Positions 1 through 7,403 of a stretch of DNA of 64,000 nucleotides are shown piece by piece. The DNA is from Spirochaetaceae bacterium (GTDB taxonomy: Bacteria; Spirochaetota; Spirochaetia; Treponematales; Treponemataceae), in assembly GCA_017936665.1 (NCBI GenBank), contig JAGBFB010000021.1:1-64000 (forward strand), written 5' to 3'. The position numbers were made by a program, and so were the translations under genes. The stretch's first letter is position 1; the number at the start of each line of letters is the position of its first letter. The notes beneath the pieces were generated by a model, which did no database searches, had not been told where the DNA came from, and saw only the letters and a program-made list of their open reading frames with translations.

Positions 1-1589
1 GCCAAAGTTCCAACTACGTTTTCTTTTGCAATAAAGCCTGTAACTGCGGCTGCTGCCATTTGCCAACTTAAAACACCAATAATTGGAACAAGTAAGTATG
101 CAAAAGGACGAGCAATGCTAGCTAAAATTGAAGTGTCTGCAACTTCTGCCACAGCAAAACTCCATGTGAATGTTTGCATAATTTGAACTGCTGTATTACA
201 TAAAAGAATGATTGTTGCAGCTTTTACAATGTAAGCCCATCCACGACTACACATTGATTTAAAAGCTCCACCCAAAGAAGGAATTTTGTATTCAGGTAAT
301 TCAATAATAAAGAATGATTTTTTTGCTTTCCAACCAGCAATTGCATTTACAAGTAAAGCTCCCAAGAAAATCAAAACAATTCCAGAAAGATACATTACTG
401 TACTTACCCAACCAGCTCCATCAAAAAATGCACCAGCAAAAAGCGCAATCACAGGGATTTTTGCACCACAAGGCATAAATGGAGCAAGCATTGCTGTAGC
501 TCGGCGTTCTCTTTCGTTTTTAATTGTACGGCTAGCCATAATTCCAGGAACTGCACAACCAATTGTAATTACAAAAGGAATAACAGATTTCCCAGAAAGA
601 CCAACTTTTTTGAAAATTGGATCCAAAACAACTGCAACACGGCTCATGTATCCACAATCTTCAAGAAGGGCAATTAAGAAATACATTACCATAACAAGTG
701 GAAGGAATCCAACAACTGCAACAACACCACCAATTACGCCATCAACTAGCAAGGCAGACAAAAGAGGATTTGCGTCTTCAAAGAATGTTGCAACCCAACC
801 TTGGAAAGTTTCTAGCCAACCAACAAGCAAATCTGCAATTGGTGTTCCAACCCAAACTTGTGAAATTTGGAAAACAAGGAACATTACAACCGCAAAAATT
901 GGAATTCCAAGCCACTTGTTTGTGATAATTGCATCTATTTTATCTCCGATGTTTTTATCTTTAGTTAAAATTTTGCGTGTTTCAACTTCTGAAACAATTT
1001 TATTTACAAACTCGAATCTCTTTCTGTCGGCGGCTTCTACAACGGCTTTATCTGTTAAATCAATATCACCTTGAGAATAAGGAGCGTCTTGGTTTTTTCC
1101 AGCTAAAGAAATTACTGAAGAAATAACTTCTTTTAATCCTTTTCCTGTTTTTGAAACAGTATTTATTACGGGGCAACCTAATTTTTCTGATAATTTATTT
1201 ATATCAATAAAAGTTTCTTTCTTTTCGTTAATATCACTTTTATTTAGAGCAACTACAACAGGAATTCCAAGTTCCAAAAGTTGTGTTGTAAAGAAAAGGC
1301 TACGACTTAAATTTGTAGCATCCACAATATTGATGATAACATCAGGATTTTCTTGTTTAACATAAGAACTTGTAATTGATTCTTCGCTTGTAAAAGGCGA
1401 CATTGAATATGCTCCAGGAAGGTCAACAGCAATTAAATCTGCCTTAGCTGAATAAATTTTTTTAATTTGATGTTCTTTTTTGTCTACTGTAACACCAGCC
1501 CAGTTTCCAACTTTTTCATTTCGACCAGTTAGGGCATTGAACATTGTGGTTTTTCCCGAATTGGGATTACCAGTTAATGCAACTCTCAT
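1..1589 (-). CDS. feoB: Ferrous iron transport protein B (FeoB), C-terminus cut by window edge
   Basis: FeoB is an inner-membrane ferrous iron importer with an N-terminal GTPase. Reading left from the ATG at 1587-1589, the product opens with a G1 loop (GNPNSGKT, residues 7-14), followed by the G3 motif DLPGAYS and the G4 motif NKSD. After a linker come the hydrophobic Gate segments, including the typical PCGAK...P stretch. The frame stays open to base 1, so the last membrane segments lie outside the window. The start has a GAGGT ribosome site about 7 nt upstream. It follows feoA, 93 bp apart, and a regulator-like palindrome sits in the gap. The assignment is secure; only the 3' end is missing. 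Confidence 0.95.
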   Translation of the reverse strand, partial: MRVALTGNPNSGKTTMFNALTGRNEKVGNWAGVTVDKKEHQIKKIYSAKADLIAVDLPGAYSMSPFTSEESITSSYVKQENPDVIINIVDATNLSRSLFFTTQLLELGIPVVVALNKSDINEKKETFIDINKLSEKLGCPVINTVSKTGKGLKEVISSVISLAGKNQDAPYSQGDIDLTDKAVVEAADRKRFEFVNKIVSEVETRKILTKDKNIGDKIDAIITNKWLGIPIFAVVMFLVFQISQVWVGTPIADLLVGWLETFQGWVATFFEDANPLLSALLVDGVIGGVVAVVGFLPLVMVMYFLIALLEDCGYMSRVAVVLDPIFKKVGLSGKSVIPFVITIGCAVPGIMASRTIKNERERRATAMLAPFMPCGAKIPVIALFAGAFFDGAGWVSTVMYLSGIVLIFLGALLVNAIAGWKAKKSFFIIELPEYKIPSLGGAFKSMCSRGWAYIVKAATIILLCNTAVQIMQTFTWSFAVAEVADTSILASIARPFAYLLVPIIGVLSWQMAAAAVTGFIAKENVVGTL

Positions 1590-1650
1590 AGTAAAATACC
1601 TCTTTTAAATTGTATATTGAATCCATACGGATACGTTCCGATTTTAATGC

Positions 1651-1666
1651 GTTAGTCTTGACTAAC
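1651..1666. promoter_or_regulatory. Second metal-regulator-like palindrome, between feoA and feoB
   Basis: GTTAGTCTTGACTAAC is a perfect inverted repeat with 6-bp arms (GTTAGT/ACTAAC) and a 4-nt centre. The same arms occur in the feoA promoter at 1921-1936. The position suggests separate control of feoB, or cooperative binding with the first site. The resemblance to DtxR/MntR-type boxes is by eye only. Confidence 0.6.
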
Positions 1667-1682
1667 TTTTTTAATAAAAAAA

Positions 1683-1895
1683 TTACACCACAATAGCTTG
1701 AGCTAATTGATTATCAATACTATATCTTCCATCTTTAATAGAAACAACACAACTATTTTTTAATCGTGAAACAACGGTTATTTTTTCGCCAGTGTAACAT
1801 CCTAAAGAAAATAAAAAAGAGTTGAGTTCTTCATCATCAGTATTAACTTGTTGAATTGTATATTCTTGTCCAAGTAAAACATCTTTTAAAGTCAT
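1683..1895 (-). CDS. feoA: Ferrous iron transport protein A (FeoA)
   Basis: This 70-residue SH3-like protein is the size of a stand-alone FeoA, the small cytoplasmic partner of FeoB. The sequence shows the expected pattern of short beta strands: an N-terminal LKDVLLGQEYTI stretch, then a GCYTGEKITVV turn and a C-terminal strand ending in AQAIVV. The start is supported by GGAGG 6 nt before the ATG. It is the first gene of a feoA-feoB operon read to the left. The promoter upstream has consensus boxes with a palindromic operator over the transcription start, so iron- or manganese-dependent repression is likely (inference). Confidence 0.9.
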   Translation of the reverse strand: MTLKDVLLGQEYTIQQVNTDDEELNSFLFSLGCYTGEKITVVSRLKNSCVVSIKDGRYSIDNQLAQAIVV

Positions 1896-1920
1896 ATCTA
1901 CCTCCGTATTATTTTATTTA

Positions 1921-1969
1921 GTTAGTTTTAACTAACCAGAATTATATTAAATTGTAAAAACTTATGCAA
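1921..1969 (-). promoter_or_regulatory. feoA promoter with operator over the transcription start
   Basis: On the minus strand a -35 TTGCAT (1964-1969) and a perfect -10 TATAAT (1941-1946) are separated by 17 bp. The palindrome GTTAGTTAAAACTAAC (1921-1936) starts 4 bp after the -10 box, covering the expected start site, which is a typical repressor position. Confidence 0.8.
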
Positions 1970-2024
1970 GTAAAAATAAAAAATTTCATACTAAATTTTA
2001 GAAAAATTATAAAAAAAAATTTTC

Positions 2025-2087
2025 TTGACAACTAGAAAAAACAGGTTTACCATAATAACTATAAATAACGTGTTACTAGAAGTAACA
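2025..2087 (+). promoter_or_regulatory. Promoter and operator-like palindrome of the sugar-binding protein gene
   Basis: A -35 TTGACA lies at 2025-2030 with a weak -10 around 2048-2056. Just downstream, TGTTACTAGAAGTAACA (2071-2087) is a perfect inverted repeat with 7-bp arms and a 3-nt centre, placed where a local repressor would act. An AAGGAG ribosome site follows, before the ATG at 2106. No regulator gene sits beside it, so the protein that binds is unknown. Confidence 0.6.
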
Positions 2088-2105
2088 ATAAGGAGAAAAT
2101 AGTCT

Positions 2106-3449
2106 ATGAAAAGATCATTGGGCATTTTACTTGTTCTCATGTTAGCAATGGGAACATTATTTGTTGGTTGTGCTAAAGACGGCGCAACAGAAGTTTATTT
2201 CTTAAACTTCAAACCAGAAGTTGCTGAAATCTATGATAACGAAGTAGTTCCAGCATTCGAAGCAGAAAATCCTGGATACAAATTAAAAGTTGTAACAGCT
2301 GCATCAGGAACATACGAACAAACATTTAACAGTGAAGTTGCAAAATCAAACCCACCTGTTATTTTCCAAGTTAATGGTCCTGTTGGATTAAATAACCAAA
2401 AAAATGCTGTTGCTGATTTATCATCAACAGATTTCTACAAAATTCTTGGTGACAAATCAATGGCTTTAACACTTGATGGAAAAGCTGCTGCTATTCCTTA
2501 CGCTGTAGAAGGATACGGAATTATCTATAACAACACTATCATGAACAAATATTTTGCTCTTGATGGTGCAAAAGCAAAATCAATGGATGATATCAAAAAC
2601 TATGATACATTAAAAGCAGTTGTAGAAGATATGCAAGCTAAAAAAGATGCTCTTGGAATCAAAGGTGTATTTGCTTCAACATCAATGTCAGCAGGTAACC
2701 AATGGAGATGGCAAACACATACAGTTAACGTTCCTCTTTACAAAGAATTCTTAGACGATGCTCCAGATGCAAACCCACTTGCAACAGGTCTTACAAAAGA
2801 TACTATTGCTTTCAAATATGGTGGAAACATGAAAAACATCATGGATCTTTACACAAACAACTCTTTAACAGCTAAAACACTTTTGGGTGCAAAAACAGTT
2901 GATGAATCAATGGCAGAATTTGCTCTTGGTCAATGTGCAATGGTTCAAAATGGTAACTGGGCAGCAGGACAAATCTTAGGTGTTGCTGGAAACACAGTTG
3001 CAGCAGAAGATATCAAATTCCTTCCAATCTACACAGGTATCGATGGAGAAGAAGGAATGGGTCTTTGTGTTGGAACAGAAAACTATCTCTGTATTAACAA
3101 AAATGCTTCAAAAGATGCACAAAAAGGTGCAGATGTATTCTTGACATGGTTGTTCTCATCAGAAACAGGAAAAAAATTAGTTTCAACAAAACTTAACTTT
3201 ATCACACCTTTCAACACATTCTCAGACGCAGATCTTCCAGCTGATCCTCTTTCAAAAGAAGTTTCAAAATGGATGAACAAACCTGGTGTTACTTCAGTAA
3301 TGTGGGTATTCAATGCAATCCCATCTGAAGAATGGAAAAACCAATTTGGTGATGCAATGCTCCAATACTTCGAAGGAAAAACTGACTGGGCAGATGTAGA
3401 AAAAGTTGCTGTTGACGCTTGGGCAGCTGAAAAAGCATTAACAAAATAA
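2106..3449 (+). CDS. ABC transporter sugar-binding lipoprotein (family 1 solute-binding protein)
   Basis: This 447-residue protein is an extracellular solute-binding lipoprotein of the MalE/UgpB type. A hydrophobic leader ends in the lipobox FVGC with the lipidated cysteine at residue 22. The mature part has the two-lobe pattern of carbohydrate-binding proteins, including a FALGQCAMVQNGNW-type hinge segment. It is followed by two MalF/MalG-like permease genes, but a strong terminator at 3481-3511 separates them, which fits higher expression of the binding protein than of the permeases. The substrate cannot be read from sequence. Maltodextrin or another oligosaccharide is plausible because malQ and an intracellular amylase lie elsewhere in the window. 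Confidence 0.88.
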   Translation: MKRSLGILLVLMLAMGTLFVGCAKDGATEVYFLNFKPEVAEIYDNEVVPAFEAENPGYKLKVVTAASGTYEQTFNSEVAKSNPPVIFQVNGPVGLNNQKNAVADLSSTDFYKILGDKSMALTLDGKAAAIPYAVEGYGIIYNNTIMNKYFALDGAKAKSMDDIKNYDTLKAVVEDMQAKKDALGIKGVFASTSMSAGNQWRWQTHTVNVPLYKEFLDDAPDANPLATGLTKDTIAFKYGGNMKNIMDLYTNNSLTAKTLLGAKTVDESMAEFALGQCAMVQNGNWAAGQILGVAGNTVAAEDIKFLPIYTGIDGEEGMGLCVGTENYLCINKNASKDAQKGADVFLTWLFSSETGKKLVSTKLNFITPFNTFSDADLPADPLSKEVSKWMNKPGVTSVMWVFNAIPSEEWKNQFGDAMLQYFEGKTDWADVEKVAVDAWAAEKALTK

Positions 3450-3480
3450 TTTACTTGCAGATAAGTAATTATTTGCGATA

Positions 3481-3511
3481 AAAAAACCCGTCTAAAAAGA
3501 CGGGTTTTTTT
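3481..3511 (+). terminator. Intrinsic terminator after the sugar-binding protein gene
   Basis: The hairpin has arms ACCCGTCT/AGACGGGT with an AAAA loop, flanked by A and T runs. It lies 31 nt after the stop codon. Confidence 0.9.
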
Positions 3512-3822
3512 AGGGTAAGAAAAAATATTAGTTTTTATTACCCCAATTTATAAAAGAACAAAAATTATTTTTAGAAATGTATTTTCTAAAAATAGTGTTT
3601 GTTTTTGAACTTTTGAAAAAGTTCTAAGGTTTTTTAGAATGTATAATTTTTACATCCTTAAAAATCGTTTGTGGTTCTACCTAAAAAATATTTTTTTGTT
3701 CTGAATAACAAGTAAAATTGTGTAAAGAATGAATTATACTGTAATAGTGTGGTATTTATTAGTTAGTGCTAAAAAATTTTAAGATCTTTCTTTTGAAAGA
3801 TATAATTAATTTGAGGAGCTAT
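3512..3822 (+). other. Intergenic leader between binding protein and permease genes, with two hairpins
   Basis: This 311-bp gap holds no gene. It contains an inverted repeat at about 3568-3595 (TTTTTAGAAA/TTTCTAAAAA) and a second at 3607-3624 (GAACTTTT/AAAAGTTC, 2-nt loop). A possible -10 TATACT lies at 3735-3740, but I see no convincing -35. The hairpins could protect or process the message between the abundant first gene and the permeases. Confidence 0.45.
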
Positions 3823-4668
3823 ATGGAAAAGACATTAAAAAAATACTTTGCTTTGTTCGCATTGCCTGGTGTCATTTGCTTTTTATTAGCATTTTTGATT
3901 CCTATGTTTATGGGTGTTTTTCTATCCTTTTGTGAGTTTAGAAACCTAGCAGATGTAGAATGGGTTGGAATAAAGAATTACATTAGTGCTTTTACAATCG
4001 ACAAAAATTATACACATGCGTTATGGTTTACTGTAAAGTTTACAGTTGTTACAGTTATTTCAATTAACGTATTGTCATTTTCTTTGGCTCTTTTATTAAC
4101 AAAAGGTCTTAAAGGAACTAATATCTTTAGAACAATTTTCTTTATGCCTAACTTAATCGGTGGTATTGTTCTTGGTTGGATTTGGCAGGTTATCATTAAT
4201 GGTGTTTTGTTAAATTACGGTCAAACAATTGTTTCTGATCCAAAATATGGATTTTGGGGTTTGGTTATTTTGATGAACTGGCAGAATGTAGGTTATATGA
4301 TGGTAATTTATATTGCTGCAATTCAAAATATTCCTACAGATATGCTAGAAGCTGCTGAAATTGATGGAGCTGGATATTTTAGAACTTTATTTCAGATTAA
4401 AATTCCAGCAGTTATGCCATCAATTACAATTTGTTTGTTCATGACTTTAACAAATGGTTTTAAACTCTTTGACCAAAACTTGGCTTTAACAGCTGGAGCT
4501 CCTGCAAAACAAACAGAAATGCTTGCTTTAAACATTTATAACACTTTCTATGGTCGTATTGGATTTGAAGGTGTAGGACAAGCAAAAGCTGTTATGTTTA
4601 CAATTATGGTTGCAGTTATAGCATTACTACAATTAAGACTTACACGAAGCAAGGAGATTGAACATTAA
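3823..4668 (+). CDS. Sugar ABC transporter permease, MalF/UgpA type
   Basis: This inner-membrane permease has about six hydrophobic segments and the conserved cytoplasmic EAA loop (EAAEIDGAGYFRTLFQIKIP) that docks the ATPase. I place the start at 3823, where GAGGAG precedes the ATG by 4 nt; an in-frame ATG at 3766 has no ribosome site and would add 19 non-conserved residues. The stop codon overlaps the next start (TAATG), so the two permeases are translationally coupled. No ATPase gene is nearby. Such transporters usually share an MsmK/UgpC-type ATPase encoded elsewhere. Confidence 0.9.
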   Translation: MEKTLKKYFALFALPGVICFLLAFLIPMFMGVFLSFCEFRNLADVEWVGIKNYISAFTIDKNYTHALWFTVKFTVVTVISINVLSFSLALLLTKGLKGTNIFRTIFFMPNLIGGIVLGWIWQVIINGVLLNYGQTIVSDPKYGFWGLVILMNWQNVGYMMVIYIAAIQNIPTDMLEAAEIDGAGYFRTLFQIKIPAVMPSITICLFMTLTNGFKLFDQNLALTAGAPAKQTEMLALNIYNTFYGRIGFEGVGQAKAVMFTIMVAVIALLQLRLTRSKEIEH

Positions 4669-5507
4669 TGAAAACAACACCTAGAGTATTTATTACAGTT
4701 TTTTTGATTCTTATTTCCTTTGTTGTACTTTTCCCTATTATAATGGTTTTTATAAACTCCTTTAAAGGTAGTTTGTTTATCTCAAATGCTCCTTTTTCAA
4801 TGCCAGTTTTTGAAGGAAATGCTGCTTCTTATGTTGGCTTAGATAACTATTTTACTGGTGTGAAGAAAATCAATTTTTTTAGTGCATTTGGTTATTCTTT
4901 ATGGATAACGGTAGCTTCCGTTGCAGGTATTTTGATTGTATCCAGTATGCTTGCATGGTATATTACTCGTGTAAAAAACAAGTTGAATAGCATAATTTAC
5001 TATTGTTTGGTATTTTCAATGATTGTTCCATTCCAGATGGTTATGTTTACAGTTAGTAAGATGGCAAACATTTTACACTTGGATAACCCAATTGGAATTA
5101 TCGTAATTTACATTGGATTTGGTTGTGGTATGTCTACATTTATGTTTGCTGGATTTATCAAATCAATTCCTTTGGCAATGGAAGAAGCTGCGATGATTGA
5201 CGGTGCAACTCCACCACAAATTTTCTGGCATGTAATCTTTCCAATGTTGAAAAGTCAAGCAATTACAATTGGTATTCTTGAAATCATGTGGGTTTGGAAC
5301 GACTACTTGCTTCCATATCTTACAATCGGAACTGAATACAAGACAATTCCAATTGCAATTCAGTATTTGCGTGGAGGATATGGTGCAGTAGACTGGGGTG
5401 CAATGATGGCAATGCTTGTTTTAGCAATGTTACCAGTAATTATATTCTATATGATTTGTCAAAAACATATTATTCGTGGTGTATTGGCTGGTGCTGTAAA
5501 AGGCTAG
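4668..5507 (+). CDS. Sugar ABC transporter permease, MalG/UgpE type
   Basis: This 279-residue permease is the second membrane subunit of the importer. It has a periplasmic loop after the first membrane segment, as in MalG, and an EAA loop reading EEAAMIDGATPPQIFWHVIFP. It overlaps the preceding permease by one base (TAATG). A hairpin with a T run 30 nt after the stop ends the operon. The absence of an ATPase gene is the only unusual point. Confidence 0.9.
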   Translation: MKTTPRVFITVFLILISFVVLFPIIMVFINSFKGSLFISNAPFSMPVFEGNAASYVGLDNYFTGVKKINFFSAFGYSLWITVASVAGILIVSSMLAWYITRVKNKLNSIIYYCLVFSMIVPFQMVMFTVSKMANILHLDNPIGIIVIYIGFGCGMSTFMFAGFIKSIPLAMEEAAMIDGATPPQIFWHVIFPMLKSQAITIGILEIMWVWNDYLLPYLTIGTEYKTIPIAIQYLRGGYGAVDWGAMMAMLVLAMLPVIIFYMICQKHIIRGVLAGAVKG

Positions 5508-5536
5508 TAAATATTTAATTTGCGTAAAAATTAATC

Positions 5537-5572
5537 AAAGACTGATTTCTATAGAAGTCAGTCTTTTTTTTA
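5537..5572 (+). terminator. Terminator after the permease operon
   Basis: The arms are GACTGA/TCAGTC with inner pairing around TTCTATAGAA, followed by a T run. Confidence 0.85.
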
Positions 5573-5608
5573 TGAATTAATTTTGATTTTTTTTGTTTTC
5601 AAATAGGA

Positions 5609-5643
5609 TTGAATTATAAATCAAATTTTTTTATATTATAAAT
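5609..5643 (+). promoter_or_regulatory. Leaderless promoter of the HAD hydrolase gene
   Basis: -35 TTGAAT (5609-5614), a 17-bp spacer, -10 TATATT (5632-5637), then exactly 6 nt to the ATG. No Shine-Dalgarno sequence is possible, so the expected transcript starts at the A of the start codon. Confidence 0.7.
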
Positions 5644-6303
5644 ATGAAAACAGAAGAAACAGAGCAAATCAAAGCTGTAATTTTTGATATGGATGGAGTA
5701 CTGCTTGATAGTGAAAGTGTTTGTGATAGATGTTTTGAACAAGCTGCTATTGAACAAAATATTGAAAATAGAAAACCGATAATTGACGATGCTCGTGGTA
5801 TGGGAAAATCCAGTTTTTTGGAATTTATTTCAAAAACTTATGGAAATAAGGTTGATACAGAAAAACTGTGGAACAGAGCTTCTGAATTATTTCATATAAT
5901 CGAAGATACTGAAGGTCTTAATCTTTTATACTTTGCAAAAGAAATTTTAGAATATCTAAAACCTAAATACAAAATAGCCCTTGCTTCAAGTACAAGAAGA
6001 CAATCTGTGGAACGACAAATGAAAGCAACAGGAATCTGGGATTTTTTTGATGTAACAGTTTGTGGCGATGATGTGCAAAATACTAAACCTAGCCCTGAGA
6101 TTTACTTAAAAGCTGTTGAAAAACTAAATTTATTACCAGAAAATTGTATTGCAGTTGAAGATAGCCTTAATGGAATTAAAAGTGCAACTTCGGCAGGTTT
6201 AAAAGTTGTGATGGTTCCTGATCAAGTAAAACCAGATGAAACCATGAAAAAACTTTGTTGGAAGATACTAAATTCTTTAGAAGATTTTACACTTCTATTG
6301 TAA
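5644..6303 (+). CDS. HAD-superfamily phosphatase, beta-phosphoglucomutase-like
   Basis: This 219-residue cytoplasmic hydrolase has the HAD motifs in order: motif I DMDGVLLD with the nucleophile Asp15 and acid/base Asp17, motif II as the ASST segment, motif III lysine in TKPSPEIY, and motif IV VEDSLNGIKSA. The helical cap inserted after motif I is the C1 type of beta-phosphoglucomutases and sugar-phosphate phosphatases. It follows the sugar transporter but has its own promoter and sits after a terminator. A role with sugar phosphates is plausible but the substrate is unknown. Confidence 0.85.
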   Translation: MKTEETEQIKAVIFDMDGVLLDSESVCDRCFEQAAIEQNIENRKPIIDDARGMGKSSFLEFISKTYGNKVDTEKLWNRASELFHIIEDTEGLNLLYFAKEILEYLKPKYKIALASSTRRQSVERQMKATGIWDFFDVTVCGDDVQNTKPSPEIYLKAVEKLNLLPENCIAVEDSLNGIKSATSAGLKVVMVPDQVKPDETMKKLCWKILNSLEDFTLLL

Positions 6304-6364
6304 TTATACCGATACAATATCCCTTGACTTTCAGCGTTATTTTGTGATATTCTAAATCCATTAA

Positions 6365-6438
6365 GGGCCTATAGCTCAGTTGGTTAGAGCTGCGGACTCA
6401 TAACCCGTAGGTCCCTGGTTCAAGTCCAGGTGGGCCCA
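6365..6438 (+). tRNA. tRNA with CAT anticodon, probably tRNA-Ile2 (lysidine-modified)
   Basis: The cloverleaf folds: acceptor GGGCCTA/TGGGCCC, D stem GCTC/GAGC, anticodon loop CTCATAA and T arm CCTGG/CCAGG. CCA is not encoded. The T arm and the G27-T43 pair resemble Escherichia coli tRNA-Ile with CAT anticodon more than elongator tRNA-Met, so I favour the isoleucine tRNA whose C34 is modified by TilS. The last anticodon-stem pair (A31, C39) is a mismatch. A genomic island is inserted at its 3' end. Confidence 0.85.
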
Positions 6439-6444
6439 TAAAAA
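6417..6444 (+). repeat. Left attachment-site repeat (attL) inside the tRNA 3' end
   Basis: This 28-bp sequence begins GGTTCAAGTCCAGG and runs through the end of the tRNA into an A run. It matches 23611-23638 exactly; both flanks then differ. Confidence 0.9.
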
Positions 6445-6475
6445 TAGCACCTAGGGGTAGGTGCTATTTCTTTTT
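6442..6475 (+). terminator. Terminator of the tRNA gene, supplied by the island
   Basis: The arms are AAATAGCACCTA/TAGGTGCTATTT with a GGGG loop, followed by a T run. It overlaps the 3' end of the convergent gene at 6464. Confidence 0.85.
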
Positions 6476-6928
6476 AGGAGTAAACGCATCTTGGTCATCA
6501 GGTGGTAGATGTTTGTCATATTGTTCTTTTAACTTTGTAACAGTATCATTTCCAATAGATTCACCTTTTGCACTTGATTGTCTTTGCATATCACCAAAAT
6601 TAGCAGTATCTTGATGCCCTTCTGCATTTATATGTTTTTGTCCAAGTTTAAGTGTACCTGTATCTCCACGAGATATATCTCGTTTCTTTTCTTGACCAGT
6701 AAAAGCTTTGTAAAGAGAATCGCCCATAGATTGCAATCCCGCAGAACCGATAGTCTTAAATGCTGCACCCAAAGCCTTGTTTTCAATTTCCCTCTGAGAA
6801 AAACCTGCTGCCCCTTTATCTTTGTAAACAGAATTAAGTTCTTCAAGACCTTTTGTGGTCGTATCAAAAGCCCTTCGTGTGCCAGAAATAGCAGAAACAG
6901 CCCCCATAATTTTAAAATGAGAAAACAA
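6464..6928 (-). CDS. Hypothetical protein at the left island end
   Basis: I do not recognise this 154-residue protein. It is basic and polar with no membrane segment. The N-terminal third (ISGTRRAFDTTTKGLEELNS) looks helical and the C-terminal half is low-complexity and probably disordered, ending in KKK. The stop codon lies inside the stem of the tRNA terminator. It reads toward the tRNA, opposite to the island's defence genes. The position next to the attachment site is where an integrase would be expected, but there is no recombinase motif. Confidence 0.55.
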   Translation of the reverse strand: MFSHFKIMGAVSAISGTRRAFDTTTKGLEELNSVYKDKGAAGFSQREIENKALGAAFKTIGSAGLQSMGDSLYKAFTGQEKKRDISRGDTGTLKLGQKHINAEGHQDTANFGDMQRQSSAKGESIGNDTVTKLKEQYDKHLPPDDQDAFTPKKK

Positions 6929-6939
6929 TTTATCTGAAA

Positions 6940-7400
6940 AAATGAATATAGGATAAACTAAGAAAATTCTTAATAATGCAACATTGCACTTTTAATAATA
7001 AAGATAAGTAGAGAACTCGACTACTCTGATTCATTGCTTCGCAATGTCAGTGTACCCCACACTGAAAACGACAAAAGTGCAACACTTTTATCAGTTTCGT
7101 TTGGGGCTCTGTACTTCGTTTGACCGCTCACTTCGTTCGGGCAAAGGTTTGACACCTTTGGAAACCGTCTTAAGGGGCTTTGCGGTCGCCCCTCAAAAAA
7201 CTGTGCAATATTGCACTCTTGAACAGAGTGCTTATTGCAAGTTTTTTTCACCCCTCGTGCATAATATCTTCTTTGAATGTGTGATGAAGATATTCCACAA
7301 TTTTCACTTCTCAAGTTCGTGAAAATCTTTTTTTGTAAATAGTAAAATTTATGTAAGTGTGGTATAATGTTTCCGTAGTTTTGTATTATCGGAAGAATAT
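6940..7400. repeat. Hairpin-rich intergenic region upstream of hsdR
   Basis: No gene is convincing here. The stretch is richer in GC than its surroundings and holds a chain of short hairpins: CATTGC/GCAATG, TCAGTGT/ACACTGA (7047-7065), AAAAGTG/CACTTTT (7073-7089), AAAGGT/ACCTTT, GGGGC/GCCCC, and the palindrome GTGCAATATTGCAC followed by GCACTCT/AGAGTGC. An extended -10 (TGGTATAAT, 7360-7368) near the right end probably drives hsdR. Confidence 0.6.
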
Positions 7401-7403
7401 TTT

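Noticed and set aside
286-1074. 262-residue open frame on the plus strand
   Set aside because: It lies opposite feoB, whose minus-strand product is a clear FeoB; the plus-strand translation has no family pattern.
3735-3740. Promoter for the permease genes
   Set aside because: TATACT is present but no acceptable -35 lies 16-18 bp upstream, so I do not list it as a promoter.
7021-7322. Small open frames on both strands in the hairpin-rich patch
   Set aside because: They follow the palindromic sequence, have no ribosome site and do not look like protein.
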